A stretch of DNA of 48,439 nucleotides, taken from the NCBI GenBank assembly GCA_031279975.1, contig JAITHL010000074.1:1-48439 (forward strand). Reading direction: 5' to 3'. This DNA is from Treponema sp. (GTDB lineage: Bacteria; Spirochaetota; Spirochaetia; Treponematales; Breznakiellaceae). Position numbers and translations under genes: made by a program. The notes beneath the pieces were generated by a model. The model was given only the letters and a program-made list of their open reading frames with translations. It ran no database searches and was not told the origin of the DNA. Positions 9,764-20,769 of this stretch are shown here, one piece after another. Within the stretch, counting starts at the first letter, position 1. Each line of letters starts with the position of its first letter.

Positions 9764-11803
9764 TTACCGGTTATTCGTAGTAGCCCGCCGGCTGAACTGA
9801 TCGATGGATGTGGATAATTGCTCCATGCGATCATAGGAGGCTTCCATTTGGGCGTACTGATTTTTCAGACTTGTTTCCCTTGCCAGAAGCTGGCGTTCCA
9901 GGCTTTCGATACGCCTCCCGTCCTGGGTTATCCGGGAATCGATAGTTCCGGTTTTCAAGGCGATAAGTCCGCCGGTTTCCACATAGGGCTTCATCAATAC
10001 GTCGATCCCATAGGCGATCCCGCTGTCCACAATCAGATCCCCGTCGGTGTCATTCCCAAAGAGCTGCCTCACCGCGGGCAACCGGGTTTCCAGCGCCGCG
10101 TCCAGGAGTTTTTCATCGATCTCCAGATACCCCCGCAGCCGGGAAGAATCATAACCGGAACTTGCGCCCGCCTTACGGATATCCGTGCCGACGCCGATTT
10201 GGGATAATAAGGCCAGGTCCTGTTCCGCCAAAGTAGGATAGGAGGAAGCGGCCAGCCGCTGTAATCTATTCTTAAATTGATTTAAGGTGGCGTCCCCGGA
10301 AAAAGTCCCCAGCCGCTGGCGGAATTCTTTTTGCTCCTCATCACTCAGGTAGCTTAATTCCTGAACCACCCGGTCGTCATTGCGGATAAGTACATTCACC
10401 TCGGCCATAAGGCGGTTATAATTGCCAACCAGGGCGATGATGGCATCCTTAATCGCGGCCCGGTCCGGTTCAACATCCAGCTTGACCGGTTTATCCGAAG
10501 GGTTCTTGAGGTGTACCGTTACCCCAGGAATAAGATCGGCAATCGTATTATCGGGCCGTTGTATCTCTATGCCGTCCATGGCTAACACCGCGTCCTGGGC
10601 TGTGGAAACCGCGTTCCGGGGCCGCGGGTCTCCCGGCGCTTGGGGATCAAAGACCTGGATATTCCTGATGGATACATCCCGGTGGGTATTATTATTGGTT
10701 ACCTTGATAGACGCGATGGTCTTTCCTTCCGTAAAATCCGCCAATTGATACTGCTGTTTCTGAAACTTCGCCGAATCCTCAATAGGCGGCAGTTGTACGC
10801 CGCTCCCGTCGGTAAAGGTAAGGGAAATGACCTCCATATCGTCAACCCTGGCCGCCGGATCCGGGGGAGTCCAGGGGGGGAGGGAAACCGCCGCGTTATC
10901 GTTATCTATGGTTATGCCCCCATAGGTAATGGAACCGGCGGAAGGGATATCGGGTCCTGGGGGAGGCTGCGGGACGGGCGCCTTTTCGGTTTGGGCTTCC
11001 TGGGTAGCGATCTCTAGGATTAACACCATGCCTTCCGCCTGCAAGCCGGAGCTTACGGCAATCGCCGCGCTTTCTCCGGCTTTTACCGTAAGGGCATCCC
11101 CGGCAAGGACGGCTCCGGAACCGTCCTCCCCTTTGTGTTGAAAGGTTATTGTTTCGCCGTTAAGCGGAATATCCTGGCGGGCGTTAGGCGCCTGTTCCAG
11201 CAGGCCCGAATCAAGGGCAAGCTGTTCCATGGCGCCGGAAAAAACAAGCCGGTTATCCTCGCCGGTGATAAGGGATTCAAGCAACAGGGCTTTGCTTCCC
11301 TTTTGAACCGCGATCATGGATGCCTGAATTTTCTCCCGGCCCCTTCGGTTTAGGGTATCGATAAACTCCCGGAGGGTCCCCCCTCGAAAATTAAAGGACA
11401 CCTCATCCTTCCCCGCCCGCAGAGTATACATACCGCTTCCAACGGCATAGGATTCTTCCAGGGGCTGGGATAAAAACCGATCCGCCTTTGCGACCTGTTT
11501 AATGGTAAAGTTCCGTCCTTGTTCCACCGCTTCACGGGTGGCGGTACCGGTTAGCGCTGTTTCATCCTGGCTTTTGATAATCCGGTCGTTAAAGGGGTTC
11601 TGGTATGAAAAGAGCAACCGGGCGCTTTCCCGGAGCGTGTTCATCCGCCTGCCCACATCCTGCCAATAGCCCTTTTGATTCCGTAGGAATTCAAGGTTCT
11701 TTTCAACCCGGTCCTTGGGAATCCGTTCAACCTTCATTAGGTTTTCAATGAGTTTATCGCTGTTAAACCGGCTTGTCAGCCCCGGCATATAGATATCGGA
11801 CAT
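9764..11803 (-). CDS. fliD: Flagellar hook-associated protein 2 (filament cap)
   Basis: MSDIYMPGLTSRFNSDKLIENLMKVERIPKDRVEKNLE; long coiled C-terminus. Confidence 0.93.
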   Translation of the reverse strand: MSDIYMPGLTSRFNSDKLIENLMKVERIPKDRVEKNLEFLRNQKGYWQDVGRRMNTLRESARLLFSYQNPFNDRIIKSQDETALTGTATREAVEQGRNFTIKQVAKADRFLSQPLEESYAVGSGMYTLRAGKDEVSFNFRGGTLREFIDTLNRRGREKIQASMIAVQKGSKALLLESLITGEDNRLVFSGAMEQLALDSGLLEQAPNARQDIPLNGETITFQHKGEDGSGAVLAGDALTVKAGESAAIAVSSGLQAEGMVLILEIATQEAQTEKAPVPQPPPGPDIPSAGSITYGGITIDNDNAAVSLPPWTPPDPAARVDDMEVISLTFTDGSGVQLPPIEDSAKFQKQQYQLADFTEGKTIASIKVTNNNTHRDVSIRNIQVFDPQAPGDPRPRNAVSTAQDAVLAMDGIEIQRPDNTIADLIPGVTVHLKNPSDKPVKLDVEPDRAAIKDAIIALVGNYNRLMAEVNVLIRNDDRVVQELSYLSDEEQKEFRQRLGTFSGDATLNQFKNRLQRLAASSYPTLAEQDLALLSQIGVGTDIRKAGASSGYDSSRLRGYLEIDEKLLDAALETRLPAVRQLFGNDTDGDLIVDSGIAYGIDVLMKPYVETGGLIALKTGTIDSRITQDGRRIESLERQLLARETSLKNQYAQMEASYDRMEQLSTSIDQFSRRATTNNR

Positions 11804-11897
11804 GTCTGCCTACGCTTTCCTTGTTTAGGATTAGGGAGCCGCTAAAACACCGGGTACGGCAACGGCCTTTACGAATTGGTTTGAAAAAGGATATTAC

Positions 11898-11958
11898 TAG
11901 GGAAGCGCTGATGCGCCGCAAGGCCGGGTAAATCCGGGACCTAATCAGCGTTTTCCTA
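11898..11958. repeat. Family B element
   Basis: TA-GGGAAGCGCTGAT ... AATCAGCGTTTTCC-TA. Confidence 0.8.
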
Positions 11959-11976
11959 GGCATTCAAACCCACGCA

Positions 11977-12351
11977 TCAATATAGAAAGCCGTTGAATGT
12001 ATGGCGGCTCCTGTTCAACAGCTGAATTTCTTCCGGCGGTAATATTTTAATCACCTCATTGGTATACGGATCCAGTACCTTGACCGTAACCTCATGGGAA
12101 GTATGATCTACCATAAATTTCAGCCTCCGGTTAAAGGCGGCCTCGATCCGCTTTACTTCCATAGCAAGTGAACGGCCGGCAAGCGCCTTATCCGTTTTGC
12201 CGTTCTTCCCAAGCAACGGCGCGGCAAGCGGCGCAATGCCTGCCCGGTTGATCGGCGCGGCGGATTGCGCATACGCATATTGGAAAGCGTTATACCTATC
12301 CCGGTAAGATTCCGGCGGGGGAACGCCGGTTCCCGCCATCAGTAAACCCAT
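11977..12351 (-). CDS. flaG: FlaG-like flagellar protein
   Basis: RRLKFMVDHTSHEVTVKVLDPYTNEVIKILPPEEI; start at 12351 supported by GGAGG-taact-ATG. Confidence 0.85.
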   Translation of the reverse strand: MGLLMAGTGVPPPESYRDRYNAFQYAYAQSAAPINRAGIAPLAAPLLGKNGKTDKALAGRSLAMEVKRIEAAFNRRLKFMVDHTSHEVTVKVLDPYTNEVIKILPPEEIQLLNRSRHTFNGFLY

Positions 12352-12448
12352 AGTTACCTCCCTTCCCTCCAGTATAGCAGGAGGCTGCTCAAGCCCTCTT
12401 GGGGGCTTGAGGGCCCCGTAATAGTATAAAAGGGGTTGCCCCCTCATT

Positions 12449-12487
12449 GAAAAAAAAGACGGAGAAGGGCGCGAACTTCTCCGTCTT
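12449..12487 (-). terminator. Rho-independent terminator of flagellin gene
   Basis: AAGACGGAGAAG-ttcgcgcc-CTTCTCCGTCTTTTTTTTC on minus strand. Confidence 0.92.
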
Positions 12488-12541
12488 GCGTTTCAAAAGA
12501 CAACGTCCAGAGGTCTCTTGTTACGCAAAATCACCTGTAAC

Positions 12542-13390
12542 CTAGCCTAAAAGCTGCAGTACCGACTGGGTCCGCATATTGGCCTGAGCCAGCATCGCGG
12601 TCCCGGACTGAGAAAGGATCTGATCCTTGGTATAGCCTACCATCTCAGAGGCCATGTTCGCATCCCGAATGCGGGATTCAGAGGCCTGAAGATTCTCCGC
12701 GGCAATCGCCACGCCCTTTGCGGCAGTCTCAAACCGGTTCTGATAAGCGCCTAAATCGGCCCGTTGCTTGGAAACAATCTGCAACGCCCCATCCAGTGTA
12801 CCAATCGCCTGATTCGCGTCATCCGCAGTCTGGATATTGATGAATTCATCTCCGCCCTGGGCTCCCTGGATTCCAAGGGCCTGAGCGGTCATGGTGCCGA
12901 TATAAACCGTCTCATTCTGATCTATATTGGCTCCAACCTGGAACCGCATAACCTCGGGGCCTTCAGTCGCAAACCGTCCGGTTAATAACCCCATGCCGTT
13001 GAACTGGGCATGGCTCGCAATCCGGTTTACCTCATCCACCAATTGGGAAACTTCCACCTGAATCTGCATCCGATCCTCTTCGGTGTAAATACCGTTGGCT
13101 GATTGGACCGACAGTTCCCGGAGCCGATGCAGGATATCCTGGGTCTCTTGAAGGTACCCTTCGGTAGTTTGAATAAAGGACACGCCGTTATTAATATTGC
13201 GTTCGGCCTGATTCAAACCCCGTACCTGGGCTCGCATTTTTTCGGAAACCGCAAGACCGGAAGCATCATCCGCCGCCCGGTTAATCCGCTGGCCGGAAGA
13301 AAGTTTCTCAATGCTCTTCGCAATATCGGCCTGCGTTACACCCAAGCTACGATTGGCGTATTGGGCGCTCATGTTGTGATTAATTATCAT
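12542..13390 (-). CDS. flaB: Flagellin FlaB
   Basis: [58 protein letters not shown]. Confidence 0.96.
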   Translation of the reverse strand: MIINHNMSAQYANRSLGVTQADIAKSIEKLSSGQRINRAADDASGLAVSEKMRAQVRGLNQAERNINNGVSFIQTTEGYLQETQDILHRLRELSVQSANGIYTEEDRMQIQVEVSQLVDEVNRIASHAQFNGMGLLTGRFATEGPEVMRFQVGANIDQNETVYIGTMTAQALGIQGAQGGDEFINIQTADDANQAIGTLDGALQIVSKQRADLGAYQNRFETAAKGVAIAAENLQASESRIRDANMASEMVGYTKDQILSQSGTAMLAQANMRTQSVLQLLG

Positions 13391-13511
13391 ATAACCCTCC
13401 GTGCAATTGTTTCCTCAAGGTATCCGTCACCTGAGGCAGTGCCGTACGATCAGCTCCTTCGAAAGAACGTTCGCGCCGATCCTTCCGCGTTTACTGAATA
13501 ACGGAACAGAC

Positions 13512-13537
13512 CGTTTATCCTCGAAAGGGGATAAACG
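13512..13537. repeat. Inverted repeat in flagellin upstream region
   Basis: CGTTTATCC-tcgaaagg-GGATAAACG. Confidence 0.75.
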
Positions 13538-13692
13538 ATCCGTACCGCCGTACATCCTCATGGAAACAACCGGTATGGGTTGCAAGTTTTTAGCTTCCGC
13601 CCCGCCGGCATCCTCGTGTTAACGAGAGGGTTTTTGTCAAAGAACACGGCCCGCCGGTTTTTCAACCAGCTTCACAGTTTCAATATAATCTA

Positions 13693-14553
13693 TTATTGAA
13701 GAAGTTGCAAGACCCCATTTGTTCTTTGATTAGCCTGAGCCAGCATAGCGGTCCCCGCCTGGGTGAGGATCTGCTCCCGCGTATACTCAACCATTTGGGT
13801 CGCCATATTGGAGTCCCGGATACGGGATTCCGAAGCCTGGAGGTTTTCAGCCCCAATGTCGATGCCGACAACCGCGTGTTCCATCCGGTTTTGATAGGCC
13901 CCCAAATCCGCCCGCTGTTTGTTGATCCTTTGAATAGCGGCATCCAAGGTTCCGATGGCCCGGTTGGAATCGTCGGAAGTTTCGAGGCTGATGAATGTTT
14001 CACTCCCCGCATCCCGGATTCCAAGCCCTTGGGAGGTCATGGTTCCAATAAACACCTGTTCCCGCTGATCCATATTGGCGCCAATATGGAACCAAATAGA
14101 AGCGGTTACCACATTTTGTCCGTCCACCCGGGCAAAACGGCCGGTAAGCATATTCATGCCGTTGAATTGGGCATGGCTGGCAATGCGATCAATCTCATCG
14201 ACCAACTGAGAGACCTCTACCTGGATATAGGTGCGATCCTCTTCGGTGTAAATCCCGTTGGAAGACTGGACCGCCAGTTCCCGCAGGCGCTGGACAATAG
14301 ATTCGGTTTCATTCAGATAGCCTTCGCTGGTCTGGATAAAGGAAATGCCGTTGGCGGCATTGGCGGAAGCCTGCTGTAAACCCCGAATCTGTGCCCGCAT
14401 TTTTTCGGAAACCGCGAGGCCGGAAGCGTCATCTCCCGCCCGGTTGATCCGCTGGCCGGAAGACAATTTTTCCATTGTTTTGCCGACCGCTTCCTGGGTT
14501 ACTTTAAGAGACCTCTCGGCAAACATTGCGGAGAGATTGTGGTTGATGATCAT
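13693..14553 (-). CDS. flaB: Flagellin FlaB (second paralog)
   Basis: [58 protein letters not shown]; start at 14553, 6 nt after AAGGAGG; upstream ORF extension not flagellin-like. Confidence 0.96.
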   Translation of the reverse strand: MIINHNLSAMFAERSLKVTQEAVGKTMEKLSSGQRINRAGDDASGLAVSEKMRAQIRGLQQASANAANGISFIQTSEGYLNETESIVQRLRELAVQSSNGIYTEEDRTYIQVEVSQLVDEIDRIASHAQFNGMNMLTGRFARVDGQNVVTASIWFHIGANMDQREQVFIGTMTSQGLGIRDAGSETFISLETSDDSNRAIGTLDAAIQRINKQRADLGAYQNRMEHAVVGIDIGAENLQASESRIRDSNMATQMVEYTREQILTQAGTAMLAQANQRTNGVLQLLQ

Positions 14554-14730
14554 TATCATCCTCCTTGATAGTTGGTATCTCGGGCGTCCGTGCCTTTGAT
14601 TTGCCATTAATCCTCTTGTTGAACGCTCCGGAGCCTATGCGCCAGGAAAATCCCCCCTGGTTTTTTGCCGGACCCGTTCTTGAAAAACCGCCGCGGACGA
14701 TTTCTCATCAAGAAAACTAATCTTTTATTT

Positions 14731-14758
14731 TTATCGGTCTTTAAACCGCGGGGCTTTA
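14731..14758 (-). promoter_or_regulatory. Sigma28-like flagellin promoter
   Basis: Minus strand TAAA-N16-ACCGATAA, close to TAAA(GTTT)-N15-GCCGATAA consensus. Confidence 0.6.
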
Positions 14759-14813
14759 GTCATTGTATGCGGGAACCGCTTGTTAGCGCGTCCCGATGGC
14801 AATACCGGTTGCC

Positions 14814-14962
14814 TTGACGCTGATCAGCATTACCCTCGAACCTATGATTCGGGGTATTTGCATGCTTCGTTGCGCAAATACGGGTAAGAAGGACCGGTTG
14901 CGGGCTATAGTCCGCCTCCGCGATTTGAATTCGGACCAAAGGCCCCTATCAGCGCTTCCCTA
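14814..14962. repeat. Family B long element downstream of secA
   Basis: TTGACGCTGATCAGCATTaCCCT ... TATCAGCGCTTCCC-TA; minus-strand TAG of secA lies in the terminus. Confidence 0.7.
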
Positions 14963-17719
14963 GCGCCCATGGCAAAATTTGTACTTTTTCCCGGACCCGC
15001 AGGGGCAGGGATCGTTACGGCCTACCTTGGGATAGGTTCTTACAACAGTAACCGCCTCTGGGACCGGCTGGGGCGCCGCGCCAAATCGCCGTCCGGCGTT
15101 TTTGGGTTCCCGGGCTGAAACCGGCCCGCCGGCAAAAGCGCCGAGGCTGCCGTGGCTTGCGGACTGGGCCAGGGCCGGCCGGCGGGGGGCTTCCCGTTCC
15201 CCGGCGGCCTGTATGCGGACCAGATGCAAACGGGAGGCGATTTCCTGCCGGATGGTATCGATCATCCTATCAAATATCTGGAAGCCTTCGATTTTATATT
15301 CCGTGAGGGGGTTCTTTTGGGCATAACCCCGAAGATATACCGCCTCCCGGAGCCCCTCCATGTTTTCCAAATGATCCAGCCATTTCCGGTCGATGGATTG
15401 GAGATACTGGATACGGATAAATTGATTCAGATTTTCCTGCCTTGCCAGTTCTTCCTTCTCATCCATATCCTTTTCCAGGTCCCCCCGTATCAGCTCGTGG
15501 AGCCGCTCCGGGGAATTGGGATGCTCCTGGGGCAGGGTGTAGCCGAATTGGTTTTTTAAATAGCCGCCTAATTCCTGCAAGGCTTCCCCCGCGCCTTTCC
15601 GCAGGGTATTCTGGTACTGTTCAACAGCCTTGGCAACCATTTCGCCGGTGGCGCCGTTGATCCGGGCCTTGAGGCCAGGGTCCTGGAGTATGGCGTCCCG
15701 CTGTTCATAGATAAATTTCCGCTGCTGGTTCAGTACGTCATCGTATTCTAAGAGATGTTTGCGTATCTCAAAATTCCGCTCCTCCACCTTCTTTTGCGCC
15801 CGCTCTATGCTCTTATTAAGCCAGGGATGGTAGATAGGTTCCCCGCTTTGCATCCCGATCTTGGTCATGAGGTTCTTGATATTATCCCCCCCAAAGAGAC
15901 GCATCAGATCGTCTTCCATGGAGATAAAGAATTTTGACCGTCCCGGGTCTCCCTGCCGGCCTGAGCGCCCCCGGAGCTGGTTGTCAATACGCCGGCTCTC
16001 ATGCCGCTCGGTGCCGATGACATAGAGCCCCCCCTGGGACTTTACCTCCCCATAATCGGCCTTCCATTTTTCATATTCTTCTTTATAACACTCCTGATAC
16101 CGCTCCGGGCTTGCTTCGCTTCCGGCCCTTTTCCGCGCCCGGTGCTCAGGGCTTCCCCCCAGCTTGATATCCGTGCCCCGTCCGGCCATGTTGGTCGCTA
16201 TGGTTACCGCCCCCCGGGCCCCGGCTTCGGCGATGATCGCCGCTTCCCGGGCGTGGTTTTTTGCGTTTAAAACCTCGTGCCGGACCCCCCGGCGGGTGAG
16301 AAGGGCTGAGATACGCTCGGATTTTTCAATGGAAACCGTTCCCACCAACAGGGGCTGGCCTTTTTTATGGGCCTCGGCGATCTCATCACAGAGGGCGTTG
16401 AGTTTTTCCTGTTCGTTGAGATAGACCACATCATCCTCATCAATCCGGGCAACCGGCAGATTGGTGGGGATGACCACCACGTCCAGGTTATATATCTTGG
16501 CAAATTCCACCGCCTCGGTATCGGCGGTGCCGGTCATCCCGGATATCTTGGCATAGAGGCGGAAGTAATTTTGAAAGGTGATGGTTGCCAGGGTCCGGTT
16601 GCGCTGGGCTATTTTGATCCGTTCCTTTGCTTCAATGGCCTGATGCAGGCCGTCGGAATAGCGGCGCCCGAAGAGTATCCGCCCGGTAAATTCATCAACG
16701 ATTTGGACCTGCCCATCCTGGACCACATAGTCCACGTCTATATGGAAGAGTTTATGGGCCCGCAGGGCTTGGGTAAAATAATGGAGGTATTCAAAGTTAT
16801 CTTCATCAACAATGGCGCCCTTTATCAGGTTTCGTTTTTTAAGGAGTTCCTCGATTTTTGCCAGCCCCGCGTTGGTAAAGGATATGCTCTTGTTTTTTTC
16901 ATTGAGTTTATAATCCCCCACAACCTCTTCGCCCTCGGCTTCATCGGGATATTCGCCGTTTTCTTTTTTCCGGACCTCCTCCAGGCTTCCCAAAAGACGA
17001 TCCACCTCGGCGTATTTAAAGGTATCATCCTCCGCCGCGCCGGAGATGATCAGGGGCGTCCGGGCTTCGTCAATGAGGATGGAGTCAATCTCATCCACCA
17101 CGCAAAAGTTATGCCCCCGCTGAACCCGGCCCTCAAGGTCCCAGCGCATATTGTCCCGCAAATAATCAAAGCCGAATTCATTATTGGTTCCATAGGTGAT
17201 GTCGCAGGCATAGTTCTGTTTCCGCCGTTCATTGTCCATGTCCGAGAGTATGGCGCCCACCGTGAGGCCCAGATACTTGAATACCGGCCGCATCCAGCCG
17301 GCATCCCGCCCGGCGAGATAGTCATTCACCGTAACCACATGGACCCCCATGCCGGAAAGGGCGTTCAGGTAGGCGGCGGCCACGCTCATCAGGGTTTTCC
17401 CTTCCCCGGTTTTCATTTCCACGATTTTTCCCTGGTGGAGTACAATAGAGCCGAGGACCTGCACATCATAGGGGCGTTCCCCCAGGTTGCGCCGGGCCGC
17501 TTCCCGCGCCAGGGCAAAGGCTTCGGGCAACAGATCGTTTAAACCTTCCCCCTGGCGGTACCGTTCCCGAAAGTCCCCGGTTTGCCGGGGAAAGTCCGCC
17601 GCGGACAGGGAAGCGGCCCAGGCTTCTTTTTCGTTTACCGCGTGTAATATAGGAAGAAGCGTCTTCAGGTCCCGTTCATGCTGGGAGCCAAAGAGGGCTT
17701 TAATTATTTTTTCAAACAT
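14960..17719 (-). CDS. secA: Preprotein translocase ATPase SecA
   Basis: [39 protein letters not shown]-terminal [20 protein letters not shown]. Confidence 0.98.
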   Translation of the reverse strand: MFEKIIKALFGSQHERDLKTLLPILHAVNEKEAWAASLSAADFPRQTGDFRERYRQGEGLNDLLPEAFALAREAARRNLGERPYDVQVLGSIVLHQGKIVEMKTGEGKTLMSVAAAYLNALSGMGVHVVTVNDYLAGRDAGWMRPVFKYLGLTVGAILSDMDNERRKQNYACDITYGTNNEFGFDYLRDNMRWDLEGRVQRGHNFCVVDEIDSILIDEARTPLIISGAAEDDTFKYAEVDRLLGSLEEVRKKENGEYPDEAEGEEVVGDYKLNEKNKSISFTNAGLAKIEELLKKRNLIKGAIVDEDNFEYLHYFTQALRAHKLFHIDVDYVVQDGQVQIVDEFTGRILFGRRYSDGLHQAIEAKERIKIAQRNRTLATITFQNYFRLYAKISGMTGTADTEAVEFAKIYNLDVVVIPTNLPVARIDEDDVVYLNEQEKLNALCDEIAEAHKKGQPLLVGTVSIEKSERISALLTRRGVRHEVLNAKNHAREAAIIAEAGARGAVTIATNMAGRGTDIKLGGSPEHRARKRAGSEASPERYQECYKEEYEKWKADYGEVKSQGGLYVIGTERHESRRIDNQLRGRSGRQGDPGRSKFFISMEDDLMRLFGGDNIKNLMTKIGMQSGEPIYHPWLNKSIERAQKKVEERNFEIRKHLLEYDDVLNQQRKFIYEQRDAILQDPGLKARINGATGEMVAKAVEQYQNTLRKGAGEALQELGGYLKNQFGYTLPQEHPNSPERLHELIRGDLEKDMDEKEELARQENLNQFIRIQYLQSIDRKWLDHLENMEGLREAVYLRGYAQKNPLTEYKIEGFQIFDRMIDTIRQEIASRLHLVRIQAAGEREAPRRPALAQSASHGSLGAFAGGPVSAREPKNAGRRFGAAPQPVPEAVTVVRTYPKVGRNDPCPCGSGKKYKFCHGR

Positions 17720-17731
17720 AGGGTTCTTCCC

Positions 17732-17760
17732 ATATTACACCATGGGGTAAGCATTGACAA
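17732..17760 (-). promoter_or_regulatory. Sigma70-like promoter for secA
   Basis: TTGTCA-N17-TAATAT on minus strand. Confidence 0.6.
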
Positions 17761-17788
17761 GCCTCCCGGCCTTGTCTAAGGTGGAGCC

Positions 17789-18991
17789 ATGCCTGTGCTG
17801 TTTGTCCTGCTGGGAACGGCGGGGCTCCTATTCCCCGCTTGCGCCAAGGAGGGCCTTCCCGCAGTGGTCCGGGAAGACCGTTTTACCCTGGATATTGGCC
17901 GGATGGAAGATGAGATCGATCTTTTCAACCTGGAGCATACCAGACGCAAGACCGCCTTGGCCATGCGGAACGGCCTCTTCTATATTGCCAATGGGAATGG
18001 GGAAAAGGTAGTCCGGTATACCTCCTATGGGGATATCCTGTTTATGATTTATAACGAAGAGACGAACCCTCCCCCCCTTACCTTGCGAACCGGCCCCGGT
18101 GATGCCAAATCCCTTGCCGCCCGCTGGGCGGTCTCCCATCCCCTCTTGGAACCCGGGGCTATCGCTGTGGATTCCCGGAACCATAGTTATGTGGAAGATC
18201 GCTTCCTTGATGAACGGTATGCCTTTGATCCGGAAAACAACGCCCTCTTATCCAGCGTGGTGCTCCATTTTAACCAGGACGGGCGGTTTGCGGGGCGCCT
18301 GGGGCAAGAAGGGGTAGGCGGAACCCCCTTCCCCCATATCACCGGCCTGTATACATCCCAGGAGGATGAACTGGCCGTGGTATGCCGCCATACCACGGGC
18401 TGGCATATATACTGGTTTGACGCCGCCGGCATCCTGCTCTATAGCATCCCCTTGCAAAACAGCGGTATTCCCCTGCTTCCCGGCAGGCCCGGCGTCTTCC
18501 CCTTGGTGGACGCGGTTATGGCGGCTCCTGATTCCCGGCGGCTCTTTATCAAGGCGGATTACTACCGGGATACCTTTGACGAGTCCGCCAATACCCGGTC
18601 GGGGGGCGAACCGGAGGGTTCGGCGATCTGGATTATGAACGCCGAAAACGGGGCCTATGACGGCTCCCTTGCGCTTCCCTTTTTTGAATACCCCCGGGAT
18701 GAGCATAACCAGAAATTTACCGGGCAATTCCTCTATTCCATGATGGGGGTGATGCGGAACAACCAGGTTTTCCTCTCCTTTCCTATTGAGGGGGGCTATT
18801 CCCTCCTTATTATAAACGCCGATTCCCAGGAGCGCCGCCGGGCTTTTATCCGGGTGGATCGGGAGGAGCTCCATTATACTACCTTCCATATATCTCAAGA
18901 GGGAATTATATCCGGAATTTTGGCGACTAATTGGCAGGCGCGTATCGTTTGGTGGCGCGCCGATAGGCTTGCGGAGGAGTTATCATCATGA
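17789..18991 (+). CDS. Hypothetical lipoprotein, beta-propeller-like
   Basis: Signal with lipobox LFPAC; repeated propeller-like strands. Confidence 0.7.
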   Translation: MPVLFVLLGTAGLLFPACAKEGLPAVVREDRFTLDIGRMEDEIDLFNLEHTRRKTALAMRNGLFYIANGNGEKVVRYTSYGDILFMIYNEETNPPPLTLRTGPGDAKSLAARWAVSHPLLEPGAIAVDSRNHSYVEDRFLDERYAFDPENNALLSSVVLHFNQDGRFAGRLGQEGVGGTPFPHITGLYTSQEDELAVVCRHTTGWHIYWFDAAGILLYSIPLQNSGIPLLPGRPGVFPLVDAVMAAPDSRRLFIKADYYRDTFDESANTRSGGEPEGSAIWIMNAENGAYDGSLALPFFEYPRDEHNQKFTGQFLYSMMGVMRNNQVFLSFPIEGGYSLLIINADSQERRRAFIRVDREELHYTTFHISQEGIISGILATNWQARIVWWRADRLAEELSS

Positions 18992-20550
18992 TATCGAGAA
19001 AGTTGGTAAGCGCCGGCGCCGCGGCCGCGCTTGACCGGGAAGCCGCATCGGACTGGGGGCTGCATCCCTTTGCCCTGGTGGAGGCGGCGGGCAGAACCTG
19101 CGCGCGGGTTTTGGTGAAGTCCGGTTTTTTCAAGGAGCCTTCCCCCAGGATATGCGTACTGGCGGGATCGGGCAATAACGGTGCGGACGCGCTGGTTATG
19201 CTGCGGGCCCTTATATTGGACAAACGGGCCGGGCCGGGGAATTCCCTGGTTTTGGTGAACCGGCTTTCCGGGATGGAAGCGGTAAGCCCCCGGTCGGAAG
19301 CGCTCAAGGCTTTGGCCGCCCTGGAAGTTCCGGTTCGGCTCTGGGAGGGGGGGGAATCCCTGTTTCAGTGGAACGCGGACATCGTGATCGACGGGATCGC
19401 GGGAACCGGCCTCCGGGGACCCCTCCAGGATATTCCCGCCGACATGGCCGGGGCGCTTCAGCGCCTCAGGCAAGAAGGTCCCGGCCGCCGGAACGGGGGA
19501 AGGCGTCCGCTTATCCTGTCGATTGACGTTCCCTCTGGGCTTTTTGACGGCTGGCATCCAGGGATGCCGATCCTGCAAGCGGACCTAACATTAGGCATAG
19601 AACCCCTGAAGCTGGCCTTCTACAAACCGGCTGCCAGGATTTTTGGGGGGGGCCTGTTGCCGGTGGGGGGCATATTTCCGCTTCCACTAATGGACCGCTA
19701 CGGGGAGGGAGAACTCCTGCGATGGAAGGAACTTTGCCGGACTATGCCGCCCATCGCCCCTGACGCCTACAAATATAGCCGGGGAGTGGTGGAAATCCGG
19801 GCCGGTTCCCCGGGCAGCGCCGGCGCCGCCCGTATTGCCGCCCGGGGCGCCCAGGCCGCGGGGGGAGGGATGGTCCGGCTCCTGGTGGATGACGCCCTAT
19901 ATCCGGTACTCGCCGCATCGGCGGGGGGCATCATGGTTGCCCCGGCCTCCGCCGGGGATGGGAATGGCGGAGAAGAGGGGCGTTTTGTTCCCGACGCGGT
20001 GCTCCTGGGTCCCGGCTGGGGGAGGGGGGCGGACCGGCAGCGGGCCTTAGAAGCGGCCCTGGTCCGGGAAAAGAACGGAACGCCCCTTATCCTAGACGCG
20101 GATGCCGTCGCCCTGGCTCGGGGGCGCCGTTTCAGCGGACATGCGGTGCTTACCCCCCATCCGGGGGAGTTTACCGCCCTTACCGGGATACCCAAGGAAC
20201 AGGTTTTGGCGGATCCGGTTCCCCTACTGAGGCGGACCGCTCAGGAGATCGGCGGGGTACTCCTTTTCAAAGGGCATGTTCTGTATATTGCCGCCCCTGA
20301 TGGAAGGCTGGGGGTGCTTGACGGCATGGCTCCGGTCCTGGCGGCCGGGGGGACCGGGGACCTTTTAGCGGGTTTTTGCGCCGCCCTCGCGGCCCGGATG
20401 CGGCGGTCCCCGGAAGGCTTTGACGGCTACGCTTGCGCCGCCATTGCCGCCGCCCTCCTGCTCCAGACCGGGAAATCGGCCCGCGGCTTTCTTGATCCCC
20501 TGGAATTGGCGGATACCGCGGCGGCTTTGGCTGGAAAAGCCTGGCTCTAG
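18988..20550 (+). CDS. nnr: Bifunctional NAD(P)H-hydrate epimerase / ADP-dependent dehydratase
   Basis: GSGNNGADALVMLRAL; PLILDADAVALARG, VLTPHPGEFTALTG, AGGTGDLLAGFCAAL. Confidence 0.94.
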   Translation: MISRKLVSAGAAAALDREAASDWGLHPFALVEAAGRTCARVLVKSGFFKEPSPRICVLAGSGNNGADALVMLRALILDKRAGPGNSLVLVNRLSGMEAVSPRSEALKALAALEVPVRLWEGGESLFQWNADIVIDGIAGTGLRGPLQDIPADMAGALQRLRQEGPGRRNGGRRPLILSIDVPSGLFDGWHPGMPILQADLTLGIEPLKLAFYKPAARIFGGGLLPVGGIFPLPLMDRYGEGELLRWKELCRTMPPIAPDAYKYSRGVVEIRAGSPGSAGAARIAARGAQAAGGGMVRLLVDDALYPVLAASAGGIMVAPASAGDGNGGEEGRFVPDAVLLGPGWGRGADRQRALEAALVREKNGTPLILDADAVALARGRRFSGHAVLTPHPGEFTALTGIPKEQVLADPVPLLRRTAQEIGGVLLFKGHVLYIAAPDGRLGVLDGMAPVLAAGGTGDLLAGFCAALAARMRRSPEGFDGYACAAIAAALLLQTGKSARGFLDPLELADTAAALAGKAWL

Positions 20551-20605
20551 GGAACCGCTGATTGCGGACCAAGGGTCCGAAGTCCATTTAATCAGCGGTT
20601 CCCTA
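20548..20605. repeat. Family B element overlapping nnr stop codon
   Basis: TA-GGGAACCGCTGATT ... AATCAGCGGTTCCC-TA. Confidence 0.9.
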
Positions 20606-20713
20606 ACAATCAGCCCTTCCCGGCGAGAAGGGGAGTGCGTAGCCGCGTTGCGCGGCAGCGGTTGGCATTGCGTTTGGTTGTATGGTATAATTAAAAATAA
20701 TTCCGTAACAAAT

Positions 20714-20751
20714 GCGGCTGTTCCACAATGCTTGATGTTGGAACAGGCTCA
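20714..20751. repeat. Family A-like inverted repeat in leader of YheO-like gene
   Basis: GGCTGTTCCacaatgcttgatgttGGAACAGG downstream of a TATAAT box. Confidence 0.6.
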
Positions 20752-20769
20752 AAGGGGAAGGGGTAAACC

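Noticed and set aside
14553-14607. N-terminal extension of the second flagellin ([17 protein letters not shown])
   Set aside because: Not flagellin-like; SD AAGGAGG is correctly spaced for ATG 14553.
16367-17542. 391-aa plus-strand ORF antisense to secA
   Set aside because: Lies wholly inside an unambiguous secA; composition is the expected antisense shadow of high-GC codon usage.
17755-17782. TTGACA-N17-TAAGGT as plus-strand promoter of the lipoprotein gene
   Set aside because: The -10 overlaps the SD and is ~7 nt from the start codon; poor -10 match.
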